Of a stretch of 15,126 nt of DNA, positions 5,382-13,145 are shown in pieces. Both the position numbers and the translations under genes were made by a program. Source of the stretch: Desulforudis sp. (GTDB lineage Bacteria > Bacillota > Desulfotomaculia > Desulfotomaculales > Desulforudaceae); contig JACUUW010000023.1 of the NCBI GenBank assembly GCA_014859075.1, positions 1 through 15,126 on the forward strand. Direction: 5' to 3'. Position 1 is the stretch's first letter; each line of letters starts with the position of its first letter. The notes under the pieces were generated by a model. That model saw nothing but the letters and a program-made list of their open reading frames with translations. It did no database searches and was not told the origin of the DNA.

Positions 5382-6852
5382 GTTGACTGTGAATCCAGTC
5401 GATGGCCTGGTCGATCCGGGACAGACACTCGTTTCTGCCCAAGGTAGCGACGATGTCAAAAAGACCGGGGCCCACTGTCCGTCCGGATAGGGCGAGTCGG
5501 GTGGGGTGGAAAAGTGCACCGCCCGAGATTTTGAGCCCTTCGATCACTTTCCGGTAGGCCTTTTCGGTTTCCGCCACCGTGAATTGATCCGCCGGCACCC
5601 CGGCCAGGGCTTCCCGGCCCTTGGCCAGGAGTCGAGTGACGTCCTGCTTGGTAAAGTGTTTGCGCACACCTTTTTCGTCGTACTCGAAGTCAGAGCGGTA
5701 GAAGTACCGCGAGGCATCACAAAGCTCAACCAGGGTATGGACGCGGCTGCGGACCGTTTCGACCACCCGGGTCAGGTATTCCAGCTCCCCTGAATCGGGA
5801 GTGTCACCGATGTATCCGGCCTCCTGCATGAACGGAAACGCGGCCTCCACCACCCGCGACAGCGGCAGAGCGTTCAGGTACTGGGCGTTCAGCCAGGTCA
5901 GCTTTTTCACGTCGTAAATCGCGGCGTGCTTGGACACCGCCTCGAAGTTGAAACGCGACTTGATTTCCTCCACCATCATTTGCTCCTGCTCATCCCCGGG
6001 CGACCAACCCAGCAGGGCCAGATAATTAACGACGGCCTCCGGCAGAAAGCCCTCCGTCCGGAATTCTTCGACCGCCGTAGCCCCGTGCCGCTTGGACAGC
6101 TTGGAGCGGTCCGGCGCCAGGATCATCGGCACGTGCGCGAACGCGGGCAAGTCGTAACCCAGGAGCTTGAAGATCACGATCTGCTTGGGCGTGTTCGAGA
6201 GATGTTCCTCGGCCCGAATGACGTGAGAGATCTGCATGGCGTGGTCGTCGACCACGCAGGCGAAGTTGTAGGTGGGGCCGCCATTGGATTTCTGAATGAC
6301 GATGTCGTCCAGGGTGGTGTTGTCAAAACTCACCTTGCCCCGAATAAGGTCGGAGACCACGGTCGTGCCGGTCCTGGGCACCTTTATCCTGAGCGCCGGG
6401 CGGATACCGGCCGCTTCCTTTGCCCGGCATACCTCCTCGTCCAGTTCGCAGCAACGCCGATCGTAGCGCGGCACCTCCCCCCGTTTCCGTGCCTCTTCAC
6501 GTTGCTGGGCCAGTTCTTCCGGTGTGCAGTAGCAGCGGTAGGCATGGCCGTTTTCCAGAAGACGCTGCGCTTCACGCTGGTAAAGTTCCGACCTCTCCGA
6601 CTGGCAGTAGGGACCCAAGGGACCGCCTACGTCCGGACCCTCGTCCCAGTCAAGGCCAAGCCAGCGTAGGTTCGATTCGATCTGAGTGACCGCTTCCTCC
6701 AGGTTGCGCCCGGTATCAGTGTCCTCCAGGCGCAAAATGAATACTCCCCGGCGGTTCCTGGCAAAAAGCCAGTTGAACAGTGCGGTGCGGGCACCCCCGA
6801 TGTGCAGGCTGCCCGTAGGACTGGGCGCAAATCTGACGCGCACGTTATCCAT
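5374..6852 (-). CDS. gltX: glutamyl-tRNA synthetase
   Basis: Class I aminoacyl-tRNA synthetase charging tRNA-Glu with glutamate. The ATG at 6852 (492 aa) is chosen over the one at 6888 because GGAG lies seven bases upstream and because it places RVRFAPSPTGSLHIGG at the N-terminus as in the family. Visible features are the HIGH-type motif (HIGG, 17-20), the KLSKR motif at 251-255, and a zinc-site-like C-x-C (107, 109) with a downstream Cys pair (134, 135). The C-terminal half is the helical anticodon-binding region. Length is normal. No glutaminyl-tRNA synthetase is visible, so a non-discriminating enzyme that also charges tRNA-Gln is plausible but unproven. Its promoter is at 6970-6999, with an untranslated leader of about 110 bases. 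Confidence 0.97.
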   Translation of the reverse strand: MDNVRVRFAPSPTGSLHIGGARTALFNWLFARNRRGVFILRLEDTDTGRNLEEAVTQIESNLRWLGLDWDEGPDVGGPLGPYCQSERSELYQREAQRLLENGHAYRCYCTPEELAQQREEARKRGEVPRYDRRCCELDEEVCRAKEAAGIRPALRIKVPRTGTTVVSDLIRGKVSFDNTTLDDIVIQKSNGGPTYNFACVVDDHAMQISHVIRAEEHLSNTPKQIVIFKLLGYDLPAFAHVPMILAPDRSKLSKRHGATAVEEFRTEGFLPEAVVNYLALLGWSPGDEQEQMMVEEIKSRFNFEAVSKHAAIYDVKKLTWLNAQYLNALPLSRVVEAAFPFMQEAGYIGDTPDSGELEYLTRVVETVRSRVHTLVELCDASRYFYRSDFEYDEKGVRKHFTKQDVTRLLAKGREALAGVPADQFTVAETEKAYRKVIEGLKISGGALFHPTRLALSGRTVGPGLFDIVATLGRNECLSRIDQAIDWIHSQLA

Positions 6853-6910
6853 GTCATCGCTCCAATCGGTAAACAGGAATTCCTTCAAGAAATCCGGGCC
6901 ACTGGCTCCG

Positions 6911-6966
6911 GTTTCCCTGCTTCAAGCTTCTGACTTCTTGATTCTGAATCCTGAATTCTTGCTCCT
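6911..6966. repeat. degenerate ATTCTGA-type short repeats in the gltX leader
   Basis: This stretch is built from imperfect copies of TTCTGA(A/C)T (TTCTGACTTC, ATTCTGAATC, CTGAATTC). It lies entirely within the gltX 5' leader, between promoter and ribosome binding site. It looks like low-complexity repeat expansion rather than a folded regulator. No T-box sequence was recognised. Confidence 0.45.
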
Positions 6967-6969
6967 GTC

Positions 6970-6999
6970 ATTATAGGCTTTCCCTTTAGCCCCTGTAAA
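6970..6999 (-). promoter_or_regulatory. sigma-A promoter of gltX
   Basis: TTTACA (6999-6994), an 18-base spacer and a perfect TATAAT (6975-6970) on the minus strand, overlapping the final codons of the methyltransferase gene. Eleven of twelve hexamer positions match the consensus. Confidence 0.7.
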
Positions 7000-7513
7000 G
7001 ATCCGTGCGACCTTCGAGCAACAACAAGCGCCTCTTCCACTCCGCGCCGCCCGTGAAACCTCCCGGTGAGCCGTCTGACCGCACTATGCGGTGGCAGGGC
7101 ACCACCAAAGGCGTGCGGTTCGCCCCCAGGGCGTTTCCTACCGCGCGGGCCGCGCGGGGTTTGCCCACTTCCCGCGCCAGCGCCGTATAGGTAATGGTCC
7201 GGCCGAAAGGCACCTTCCGGCATGCCTCCAACACGGTCCGCCCGAACGGGCTGTATCCGGACCAGTCTATAGGCACGTCCGAGAAGTCCACCCGCCGCCC
7301 CGCGAAATAGCCCCCGAGCCTGTGGACCAGAATATCGTCCAGTGCGTGGCCCGGTGGGTCCCAACTCTTGTCGACTCCCCAGGCCCACAACCGGTTCAGC
7401 GCCTCAGCGCCGCTGATTTCCGGCAGGGTAAGCGCAAAAAGTCCGGCTTCCGTCCGGTGAAACCCGATCCAACCTACCGGCAGCTGCACCAATACGGTTT
7501 TCAATCCAGGCAT
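6986..7513 (-). CDS. ogt: methylated-DNA--protein-cysteine methyltransferase (O6-alkylguanine repair)
   Basis: A suicide repair protein that transfers the alkyl group from O6-alkylguanine in DNA to its own cysteine. The active-site motif PCHRI has the acceptor C140. The preceding helix-turn-helix with the arginine finger is GKPRAARAVGNALG (118-131), and GGFTGGAEWKRRLLLLEG closes the domain. The N-terminal beta domain (residues 1-80) is of normal size with the start at 7513 (175 aa). An in-frame ATG at 7582, one base after the stop of the upstream glucosidase gene, would add 23 residues unlike the family; neither start has a convincing ribosome binding site. It is probably cotranscribed with the glucosidase. 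Confidence 0.92.
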   Translation of the reverse strand: MPGLKTVLVQLPVGWIGFHRTEAGLFALTLPEISGAEALNRLWAWGVDKSWDPPGHALDDILVHRLGGYFAGRRVDFSDVPIDWSGYSPFGRTVLEACRKVPFGRTITYTALAREVGKPRAARAVGNALGANRTPLVVPCHRIVRSDGSPGGFTGGAEWKRRLLLLEGRTDLYRG

Positions 7514-7583
7514 ACCCCCCCGTTCTTCATCAGCTGCAGGAGATATTTCGCCACCGGTACGTGTGTCTCCTGTCCCCGCCATA

Positions 7584-9758
7584 CTACGCTTCAATCAACA
7601 CCCGGAAATCACCTTCTTTTCGAAGGAGATGGCAGTGGGTCCGGCCGTGTTTCCGGCTGAAACCCAGGTCAACCACTCCACCGTGCACCCGCAGGTTTTT
7701 CAACGTCAACTCACCCAACCAGGCAGGCAGCAGCGGGCTGTCAATCCATAGACCGTCTTCGGCGCAGGTTAGACCAAGCATGGCCTGGAGGAACATGAAG
7801 GTGCTGCCGATCGCCCAAGCCTGGGGGTCACAGGCGATCGGGTAGCGCACCGGACCTCCGGTAAGGCGCCTGGTGAAGCCGCAGAAGAGTTCCGGGAGAC
7901 GATAGTACGGGAAATACAGCGAGGCTTCGTACAGCCTGTCGAAAAGCTGCTCGAGCTCCGCAAACAAACCGTACCGGCGCAGTCCGGCGGCGATTATCGC
8001 GTTGTCGTGCGGCCAGACAGAGTTGTTGTGATAGCTCATGGGGTTATAGGCCTTTTCCCACTTGCTCAACGTCCGAATTCCCCAGCCCGAGAACATGTCG
8101 GGCTGGAAGAGTCGGCGGGCCACCCTGACGGCCGATTCAGGATCCAGGATACCGGTGACAAGGCACTGCCCCATATTGGACGCGACTGTTTCAAGAAGGT
8201 TTTTCCGCCCGTCGAGCGCAAAACCAAGAAACCCCCTTCGGGGAATCCAGAAATCGCGAATAAAGCGGGACTGCAGCGCCTGGGCCTCGGATAACAGGTT
8301 CCGGGCCGTATCTTCTTCTCCCAGTAACCGCAACAACCGGGCCCCGTGTACCAGAGCCAGGTACCAGTATGCCTGGACTTCGACCAGGGCGATCGGTGGT
8401 TCCGCAAGCGTGCCGTCCGGCCGCACGACGGCGTCCCAGGAATCCTTCCAACCCTGGTTCGTCAGACCGCCACGCACTTGGCCGAGGTATTCTATGTAGC
8501 CGTCCCCGTCACGGTCTCCGTATTTCCGGCACCAGGACAGGGCGGCTGACAGACCGTCCCGCATTTCCTTCACCAGCAACAGGTCGCCGGTCCAGGCGTG
8601 GTACTCGCCTAAGACGATGACGAAGAGAGGCGTAGCGTCTATCGAACCGTAGTAAGGTGTGTGTAAAATCTCTTGGCAATTGGCCATCTCCCCGCGCCGC
8701 ATCTCGTGCAGGATCTTGCCCGGCTCCACCTCCCGGCTTTCGTCCACCGTAAGCCCCTGGTGGCGGCTCAGGAAACGTAGACTGTCCCGGGCGATGTCCG
8801 GGTTGAGGCACAAGGTCTGCCAACTGGTGATCAGGGCGTCCCGGCCGAAGGGCGCGGCATACCAGGGTATGCCGGCCTCCACGATTCGGCCGTCCGGGTA
8901 GACCGTATAGAGCGCCCGCAAGTCGGTCACCGACCGCGCCACGCTACGGTTGAATATCTCGTTGTCGGCTGTGAATTGAGTACAGCGGCTTGCCCAGGCC
9001 CGGTACTCGTCAGCCTGGCCGACGGCCGTGGACACGAAAGTGGCCTGCAGGCCGCTTCCGGGCCGGTTCCGCGCCGCCGACGGCCCCCCATCCGGTTCAA
9101 GTACGGGCTTGACCAACCAGGTGAGGTGTACTTTGCGCTGCGGGGGCAGGACCAGCTTGAAGGTGCAGAGCGCCCGATCCGGGTCCGTCCGCATTTCAAC
9201 AGGCGCCACATCGAAGGCCACGTGACACCCCCGGACGATCTCGTCCAACCCCCGGTAGCGCAGTGTTATCGAACCCATTGTCGTTACCGGTTCCAGACAT
9301 CGACCCCGCCGCGGCCGGTCGTGACCCCGGATTTCGAAAATATCCCGGAAATCCGAGCCGATCAACACCCGCAGGGTAAGGTCCACTTCGAACATGTTGT
9401 AGTTGACCAGCCGCAGTCGTTGGAAAAGAGCCTGGCGCATCACCCGCAGCAGCCGTAGGTGGATGCTCTGCAGCGGAACCAACCGGTCGCCGCGGGTAAT
9501 CAACTCGCCATTGCTCAGTTCGATCTGGCTGAAATGGCTGCCGCGGGTCGTCGAGGACAACAGCACCGGCCTGGTATCGTTAAGGAAGTGCTCCAAACAA
9601 CTCAAGAAACGGGTGTCCCGGTAGTACAGTCCCAGGCCGGCCATGTTGCCCGCCGGGATCTCCCCGTCCGGGAGGGTGGTCAGAAACAGGTCTCCTTCCT
9701 TGAGTACCTCGAAAGCCGATTCCTCGATTTCGCGGGGTGCGATTCTCAAGTCGTGCAT
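7584..9758 (-). CDS. glycogen debranching enzyme-like amylo-alpha-1,6-glucosidase, 724 aa
   Basis: A two-domain cytoplasmic glycoside hydrolase. Residues 1 to about 215 form the beta-rich N-terminal domain of bacterial debranching enzymes (start typified by EVLKEGDLFLTTLPDGEIPA and LYYRDTRFLS). From about 265 to 700 lies the (alpha/alpha)6 barrel with the hallmark EAGIPWYAAPFGRDALIT (294-311) and later SYHNNSVWPHDNAII. No signal peptide is present. Length is normal and the protein is intact. It starts 12 bases after the glycosyltransferase stop; that stop codon is part of its ribosome binding site (TAGGA), so the two are translationally linked. The natural substrate could be a branched glucan or a smaller glucoside; the family does not settle it. 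Confidence 0.9.
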   Translation of the reverse strand: MHDLRIAPREIEESAFEVLKEGDLFLTTLPDGEIPAGNMAGLGLYYRDTRFLSCLEHFLNDTRPVLLSSTTRGSHFSQIELSNGELITRGDRLVPLQSIHLRLLRVMRQALFQRLRLVNYNMFEVDLTLRVLIGSDFRDIFEIRGHDRPRRGRCLEPVTTMGSITLRYRGLDEIVRGCHVAFDVAPVEMRTDPDRALCTFKLVLPPQRKVHLTWLVKPVLEPDGGPSAARNRPGSGLQATFVSTAVGQADEYRAWASRCTQFTADNEIFNRSVARSVTDLRALYTVYPDGRIVEAGIPWYAAPFGRDALITSWQTLCLNPDIARDSLRFLSRHQGLTVDESREVEPGKILHEMRRGEMANCQEILHTPYYGSIDATPLFVIVLGEYHAWTGDLLLVKEMRDGLSAALSWCRKYGDRDGDGYIEYLGQVRGGLTNQGWKDSWDAVVRPDGTLAEPPIALVEVQAYWYLALVHGARLLRLLGEEDTARNLLSEAQALQSRFIRDFWIPRRGFLGFALDGRKNLLETVASNMGQCLVTGILDPESAVRVARRLFQPDMFSGWGIRTLSKWEKAYNPMSYHNNSVWPHDNAIIAAGLRRYGLFAELEQLFDRLYEASLYFPYYRLPELFCGFTRRLTGGPVRYPIACDPQAWAIGSTFMFLQAMLGLTCAEDGLWIDSPLLPAWLGELTLKNLRVHGGVVDLGFSRKHGRTHCHLLRKEGDFRVLIEA

Positions 9759-9770
9759 TTTCGTTTTTTC

Positions 9771-10982
9771 CTACCCACTTGCCATGTTGACCCCGTTCTC
9801 CTTGAGAGCCGACGTGCGCTTGTAGAGGTCAAGGGTCTTATCGACCATGATATCATTTGTATATCGTTCCCGCACCCGCCGGAGGCCGTTGGCAATGAGC
9901 CGTTCCGACTCCCCGGGGTTTTGCAGAATGAACAGGCACCGCCCGGCCAACGCGTGTTCGTCGCGCGGCGGTACCACAAAGCCGTTGAAACCATCCTCAA
10001 TCACCTCCGGCATGCCCCCGGAACGACTCACCACAATAGGCGTGCCCGAAGCCATCGCCTCGAGCATCACCAGCCCGAACGGTTCGTCAAATATAGACGG
10101 GTACACGGCCATGTCAACCACCCGGTACATTTCCGTGATTTCGTCCCACGGAAAGAATTTGATGAACACGTCATTCTCGATGTCCAACTCACGGATCAGG
10201 GTATTGATGAGGCCTATTTCGCGATCCTGGTAACTGCCCCAGTCCACCGTCTTTTCCGTGCCGGCCAGAACCAGGCACACATCAGGCAACTTCTCGTGCA
10301 CCCGCGCAAACGCTTTTACCACCAGGTCCGAACCCTTGGCCAGGGACATCCGGGCCGGGTGGAACATGACCCGGCGGCCCCGGAGCCGGGGGTAGCGGGC
10401 GAGGATGCGTTCCCGTTCGGCCGGTCCGACCGGCGCGAACCTTTCAAGCTCTATGCCGTGGTGGATGGCTTCCACCCGGTGTTCGGCGTAACCGTTTTGC
10501 ACCAGTTCCTTCTTGATGAAGTGGCTGACGGCGATCACCGCGTCCCAGACGCCTTTCAACCGCAGCATTTCGTTCCACAATTCGTCGTTCCAAACGTTGT
10601 GGGCCGTCAGCACCACCGGGATGTTCTCCCGGGCGCAGACCCGGGCCAGAACCCGGACGTGGACGGGACTGAAATAATGCATGTTATGGGCGTGGATCAG
10701 GTCGGGGCGGTTCTGCCTGATGAAACCGGTCAGCTCGTCCCGGATGTCCCCGGCAAGTTCCCGGATCCTGGGAAGCGACCCCAATTCGTTCAGGTCCATG
10801 AGCGGCGTCCGCGCCACCGTCATTCCGCCCCACACCAGCGTTTCCCGGCGGCCGTCCACGGATCCGGTCAACAGGTTCACCGTACAGCCCCGGGTCACCA
10901 AGGCCGGTCCCAACATCATCAGATGGGTCTCCACACCGCCGATAATCGGTGGAAACCCCCAGTGCAGCATCGCAATACGCAC
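9771..10982 (-). CDS. GT4-family glycosyltransferase
   Basis: A retaining, GT-B fold glycosyltransferase that moves a sugar from a nucleotide-sugar donor. The GTG at 10982 (403 aa) has GAGGAGG seven bases upstream and puts VRIAMLHWGFPPIIGGVETH at the N-terminus as expected for the acceptor-side Rossmann fold. The donor side carries FHPARMSLAKGSD and the E-x7-E motif (E300 and E308, in DEPFGLVMLEAMASGTP), then GGMPEVIEDGFNGFVV. It is the first gene of an apparent operon with the debranching-type glucosidase and the methyltransferase. The pairing with a glucan-debranching enzyme suggests glucan or glucoside metabolism, but donor and acceptor cannot be read from the sequence. Confidence 0.92.
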   Translation of the reverse strand: MRIAMLHWGFPPIIGGVETHLMMLGPALVTRGCTVNLLTGSVDGRRETLVWGGMTVARTPLMDLNELGSLPRIRELAGDIRDELTGFIRQNRPDLIHAHNMHYFSPVHVRVLARVCARENIPVVLTAHNVWNDELWNEMLRLKGVWDAVIAVSHFIKKELVQNGYAEHRVEAIHHGIELERFAPVGPAERERILARYPRLRGRRVMFHPARMSLAKGSDLVVKAFARVHEKLPDVCLVLAGTEKTVDWGSYQDREIGLINTLIRELDIENDVFIKFFPWDEITEMYRVVDMAVYPSIFDEPFGLVMLEAMASGTPIVVSRSGGMPEVIEDGFNGFVVPPRDEHALAGRCLFILQNPGESERLIANGLRRVRERYTNDIMVDKTLDLYKRTSALKENGVNMASG

Positions 10983-11035
10983 GTCTAATCCTCCTCTAAC
11001 CCAACGTTGAAAGCGGCACATTAATAATTATCCGA

Positions 11036-11153
11036 TGCCAACAACCATATTCTGTTAGTTAATTCTATTACTTGCATAATATGGTTGGCAACCCGGCTTC
11101 TCAGATCTTTCTTACTATAAAAGTTTGTTATTTGGACGATAATAATATGGTTG
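11036..11153. repeat. three copies of ATATGGTTG between divergent genes
   Basis: The AT-rich space between the glycosyltransferase operon (minus) and selD (plus) carries ATATGGTTG three times: inverted at 11042-11050, and direct at 11079-11087 and 11145-11153. The two direct copies share the longer TAATATGGTTG. The first and second form an imperfect 13-bp inverted repeat (11036-11051 with 11078-11090, a 3-base insertion in the left arm). The layout suggests operator sites for a dimeric regulator; nothing identifies the protein. Confidence 0.45.
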
Positions 11154-11208
11154 AAATTAATTCCTAGTGATAAAATTGAGGAAAGCTTTGGGCAAGGAAG
11201 TGATCCCC

Positions 11209-12300
11209 ATGGAAGCACCCAAGTTGACCTCCCTAACCGTAGGCGGTGGGTGAGCGGCAAAAATCGGGCCGGAGGCTTTGGCCCAGGTTTTGAACTATTT
11301 GCCGGCCATGGAAGACGCCAGACTGCTGGTCGGCATTGAAACGGCCGATGACGCCGGCGTTTTTCTGATTGACGAGAACACCGCGCTGCTGCAAACGGTC
11401 GACTTTTTTACGCCGATTGTGGACAACCCGCGCCGTTTCGGACAGATCGCCGCGGCGAATGCGCTCAGTGACATCTACGCCATGGGCGGTACCCCGCTTA
11501 CGGCTATGAACATCATCTGCTATCCCACCAAGGAGGGACACCTGGACGTCCTGGCCCAAATCCTGATCGGTGGAGCCGAAAAGGTCAAGGAGGCCGGGGC
11601 TCTTATTGTGGGCGGCCACAGCGTGGAAGACAAGGAACCCAAGTACGGCCTGGCGGTCACCGGGACGGCTGCCCCCGACCGGGTGATCCGCAACAGCACA
11701 GCCCGGCCGGGCGACCGGCTGGTGCTTACCAAGCGCCTGGGCACCGGTATTGTCACTTCGGCCTTGAAGGCGAAAATGGTCCCCGCCGAACTCGAAGAGG
11801 CGGTGACGGTTCAAATGGCGACCCTTAACGCCCGCGCCGCCCGGGCCATGTGCGAGTCCGGCCCGTCGGCCTGCACCGACATCACCGGTTTCGGGCTGCT
11901 GGGACATGCCCTGGAAATGGCCCGCGGCAGCGGAACGGGTTTGATTTTCGATGCCGGCAGGCTGCCGCTGATTGAACGCGCCGTCGAATACGCTTCGCTG
12001 GGGTTGATACCACGCGGTGCCCACGCCAACCGTTGTTTTATCAACGAACACATCACGTTTGAGAAGGACGTGCCCCTGGCCGTCCAGGACATCATGTTCG
12101 ACCCACAGACCTCGGGCGGCCTGATGATCGCCGTTCCGGAAGCCCGACTCCAAACCTTGATGACCAAACTGGCGGAATACGGGGTTCCCGAGGCCCAAGT
12201 GATCGGGATGGTCACTGACGAACTGCCCGCCGGCAAAATCCTGGTCCGCGCCGGAAAAACGGACAAGCAACTGTTTTCCGACGGCACCCTTAGGGTTTAA
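11209..12300 (+). CDS. selD: selenide, water dikinase (selenophosphate synthetase), selenocysteine-containing
   Basis: Makes selenophosphate from selenide and ATP, the selenium donor for selenocysteine and for tRNA selenouridine. The coding sequence runs through an in-frame TGA at 11251-11253. Read as Sec it gives LTVGGGUAAKIGPEALAQVL, with U15 three residues before the catalytic Lys18, the same spacing as Cys17/Lys20 in the E. coli enzyme. Without read-through the protein would lack its catalytic N-terminus. Further family motifs are DDAGVF, the Asp-rich ANALSDIYAMGG, GGHSVEDKEPKYGL, TDITGFGLLGHALEM and DPQTSGGL. Total 363 aa, normal. The ATG at 11209 has AAGGAAG upstream; a TTG at 11188 with GAGG six bases ahead is an alternative. 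Confidence 0.95.
11251..11286 (+). promoter_or_regulatory. UGA selenocysteine codon with bacterial SECIS-like hairpin
   Basis: After the TGA (11251-11253) and a 12-base gap comes a 5-bp perfect stem, GGGCC (11266-11270) with GGCCC (11280-11284), extendable by a C-G pair across a bulged A. The 9-base apical loop begins GG, 17 bases after the TGA. A loop with exposed G residues at this distance is what the bacterial SECIS model requires for SelB binding. Confidence 0.7.
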
Positions 12301-12324
12301 GTTAGGGGTCTGACCCTTAACTTA
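12298..12324. terminator. hairpin at the selD stop codon
   Basis: TAAGTTAGGG (12298-12307, beginning with the stop codon) pairs with CCCTTAACTTA (12314-12324) as a 10-bp stem with one bulge and a 6-base loop. It sits between convergent selD and tupC. No T-run follows in either direction, so termination is inferred from position. Confidence 0.45.
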
Positions 12325-12348
12325 AACGCTGTTCCGCGCCGGCAGATG

Positions 12349-12411
12349 AGAGGCCGATCAGAAACGAGCACGGCGCCTGACAAAGCCAGGCGAAGTTTAT
12401 CAGCGGCCTCT
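12349..12411. terminator. nested hairpin downstream of tupC
   Basis: Outer stem AGAGGCCG (12349-12356) with CGGCCTCT (12404-12411), enclosing a second perfect hairpin CGCCTG (12374-12379) with CAGGCG (12387-12392) and a 7-base loop. It lies immediately past the tupC stop and could end or stabilise the tup transcript. Confidence 0.4.
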
Positions 12412-12415
12412 TTGC

Positions 12416-13138
12416 CTAGTACACCATGTCGCCGCGAATAAAGGCCCGGGTCCGTTCCTCCCGGGGGGAAGTGAAAACCTCCGCGGTCGGGCCCTCCTCC
12501 ACCACCCGGCCGTCGCACATGAAAACCACCCTGTCGGTCAGGCGTTCGGCCTGAAAAACATTGTGGGTAACCAGGATCACCGTACTGCCCCGCCCGCCGT
12601 TGGTCCCCCGGATAAGGTCCTCGAGCAGCGCGACATTATGCGGGTCCAGGTTGGACGTCGGTTCGTCCAGGAGCAACACGTCCGGTTCGATCACCAGGGC
12701 GCGGGCCAGGGCCACCCGCTGGGCCTCCCCGCCCGACAGGGTACGGGCCTGTGCTTTCTCCAGGTATTCCAACCCGACGGCCCGCAAAGTGTCCGTTACC
12801 TTCTCCCGCACGACCGGATTCCGGAGCCCGCGCACTTTCAAGCCGTAGGCGACGTTGTCGAACACGGTGCCGTCGAACAGCACCGGCTTTTGAAACACCA
12901 TGGCCATCCGGCGTCGCAGTTCCAGGCGGGAACCGTACCGCCCGACGTCCAGCCCCCGGTACAAGATCCGGCCGGCTGTCGGGGTCTCGAGCAGATTGAG
13001 CAGCCGCAGGAGCGTACTCTTCCCCGCCCCGCTGGGCCCCATCAGGCCGTGGATCAGCCCCGCGGGAAAAGACAGCTCCTCTACCCGCAACACTTCCCGT
13101 GCGCCATAGGTCTTGGCCAGCCCTTCCAGGGCAAACAC
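12416..13138 (-). CDS. tupC: tungstate ABC transporter, ATP-binding protein
   Basis: The ATPase subunit energising tungstate import with TupB and TupA. Visible features are Walker A GPSGAGKST (34-42), Q-loop Q83 (VFQKP), ABC signature LSGGE (134-138), Walker B VLLLDEP (154-160) and the switch His in LVTHN. At 240 aa it has a bare nucleotide-binding domain and lacks the extra C-terminal molybdate-binding domain of ModC, consistent with the Tup type. The GTG start is seven bases after the tupB stop with GAGG very close to it, so translation probably depends on tupB. The tungstate assignment rests on the adjacent TupA-like binding protein. Confidence 0.9.
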   Translation of the reverse strand: MFALEGLAKTYGAREVLRVEELSFPAGLIHGLMGPSGAGKSTLLRLLNLLETPTAGRILYRGLDVGRYGSRLELRRRMAMVFQKPVLFDGTVFDNVAYGLKVRGLRNPVVREKVTDTLRAVGLEYLEKAQARTLSGGEAQRVALARALVIEPDVLLLDEPTSNLDPHNVALLEDLIRGTNGGRGSTVILVTHNVFQAERLTDRVVFMCDGRVVEEGPTAEVFTSPREERTRAFIRGDMVY

Positions 13139-13145
13139 AGCCTCA

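Noticed and set aside
5926..6669. 247-codon plus-strand ORF
   Set aside because: Antisense to gltX, with no recognisable domain.
6853..6985. Possible T-box leader for gltX
   Set aside because: I could not find the conserved T-box sequence or a terminator/antiterminator pair; the region is mainly short repeats.
9459..10988. 509-codon plus-strand ORF
   Set aside because: Antisense to the glycosyltransferase and the start of the glucosidase; His/Gln/Arg-rich composition typical of a shadow frame and no ribosome binding site.
11233..12270. 345-codon minus-strand ORF
   Set aside because: Antisense to selD, whose protein is conserved throughout.
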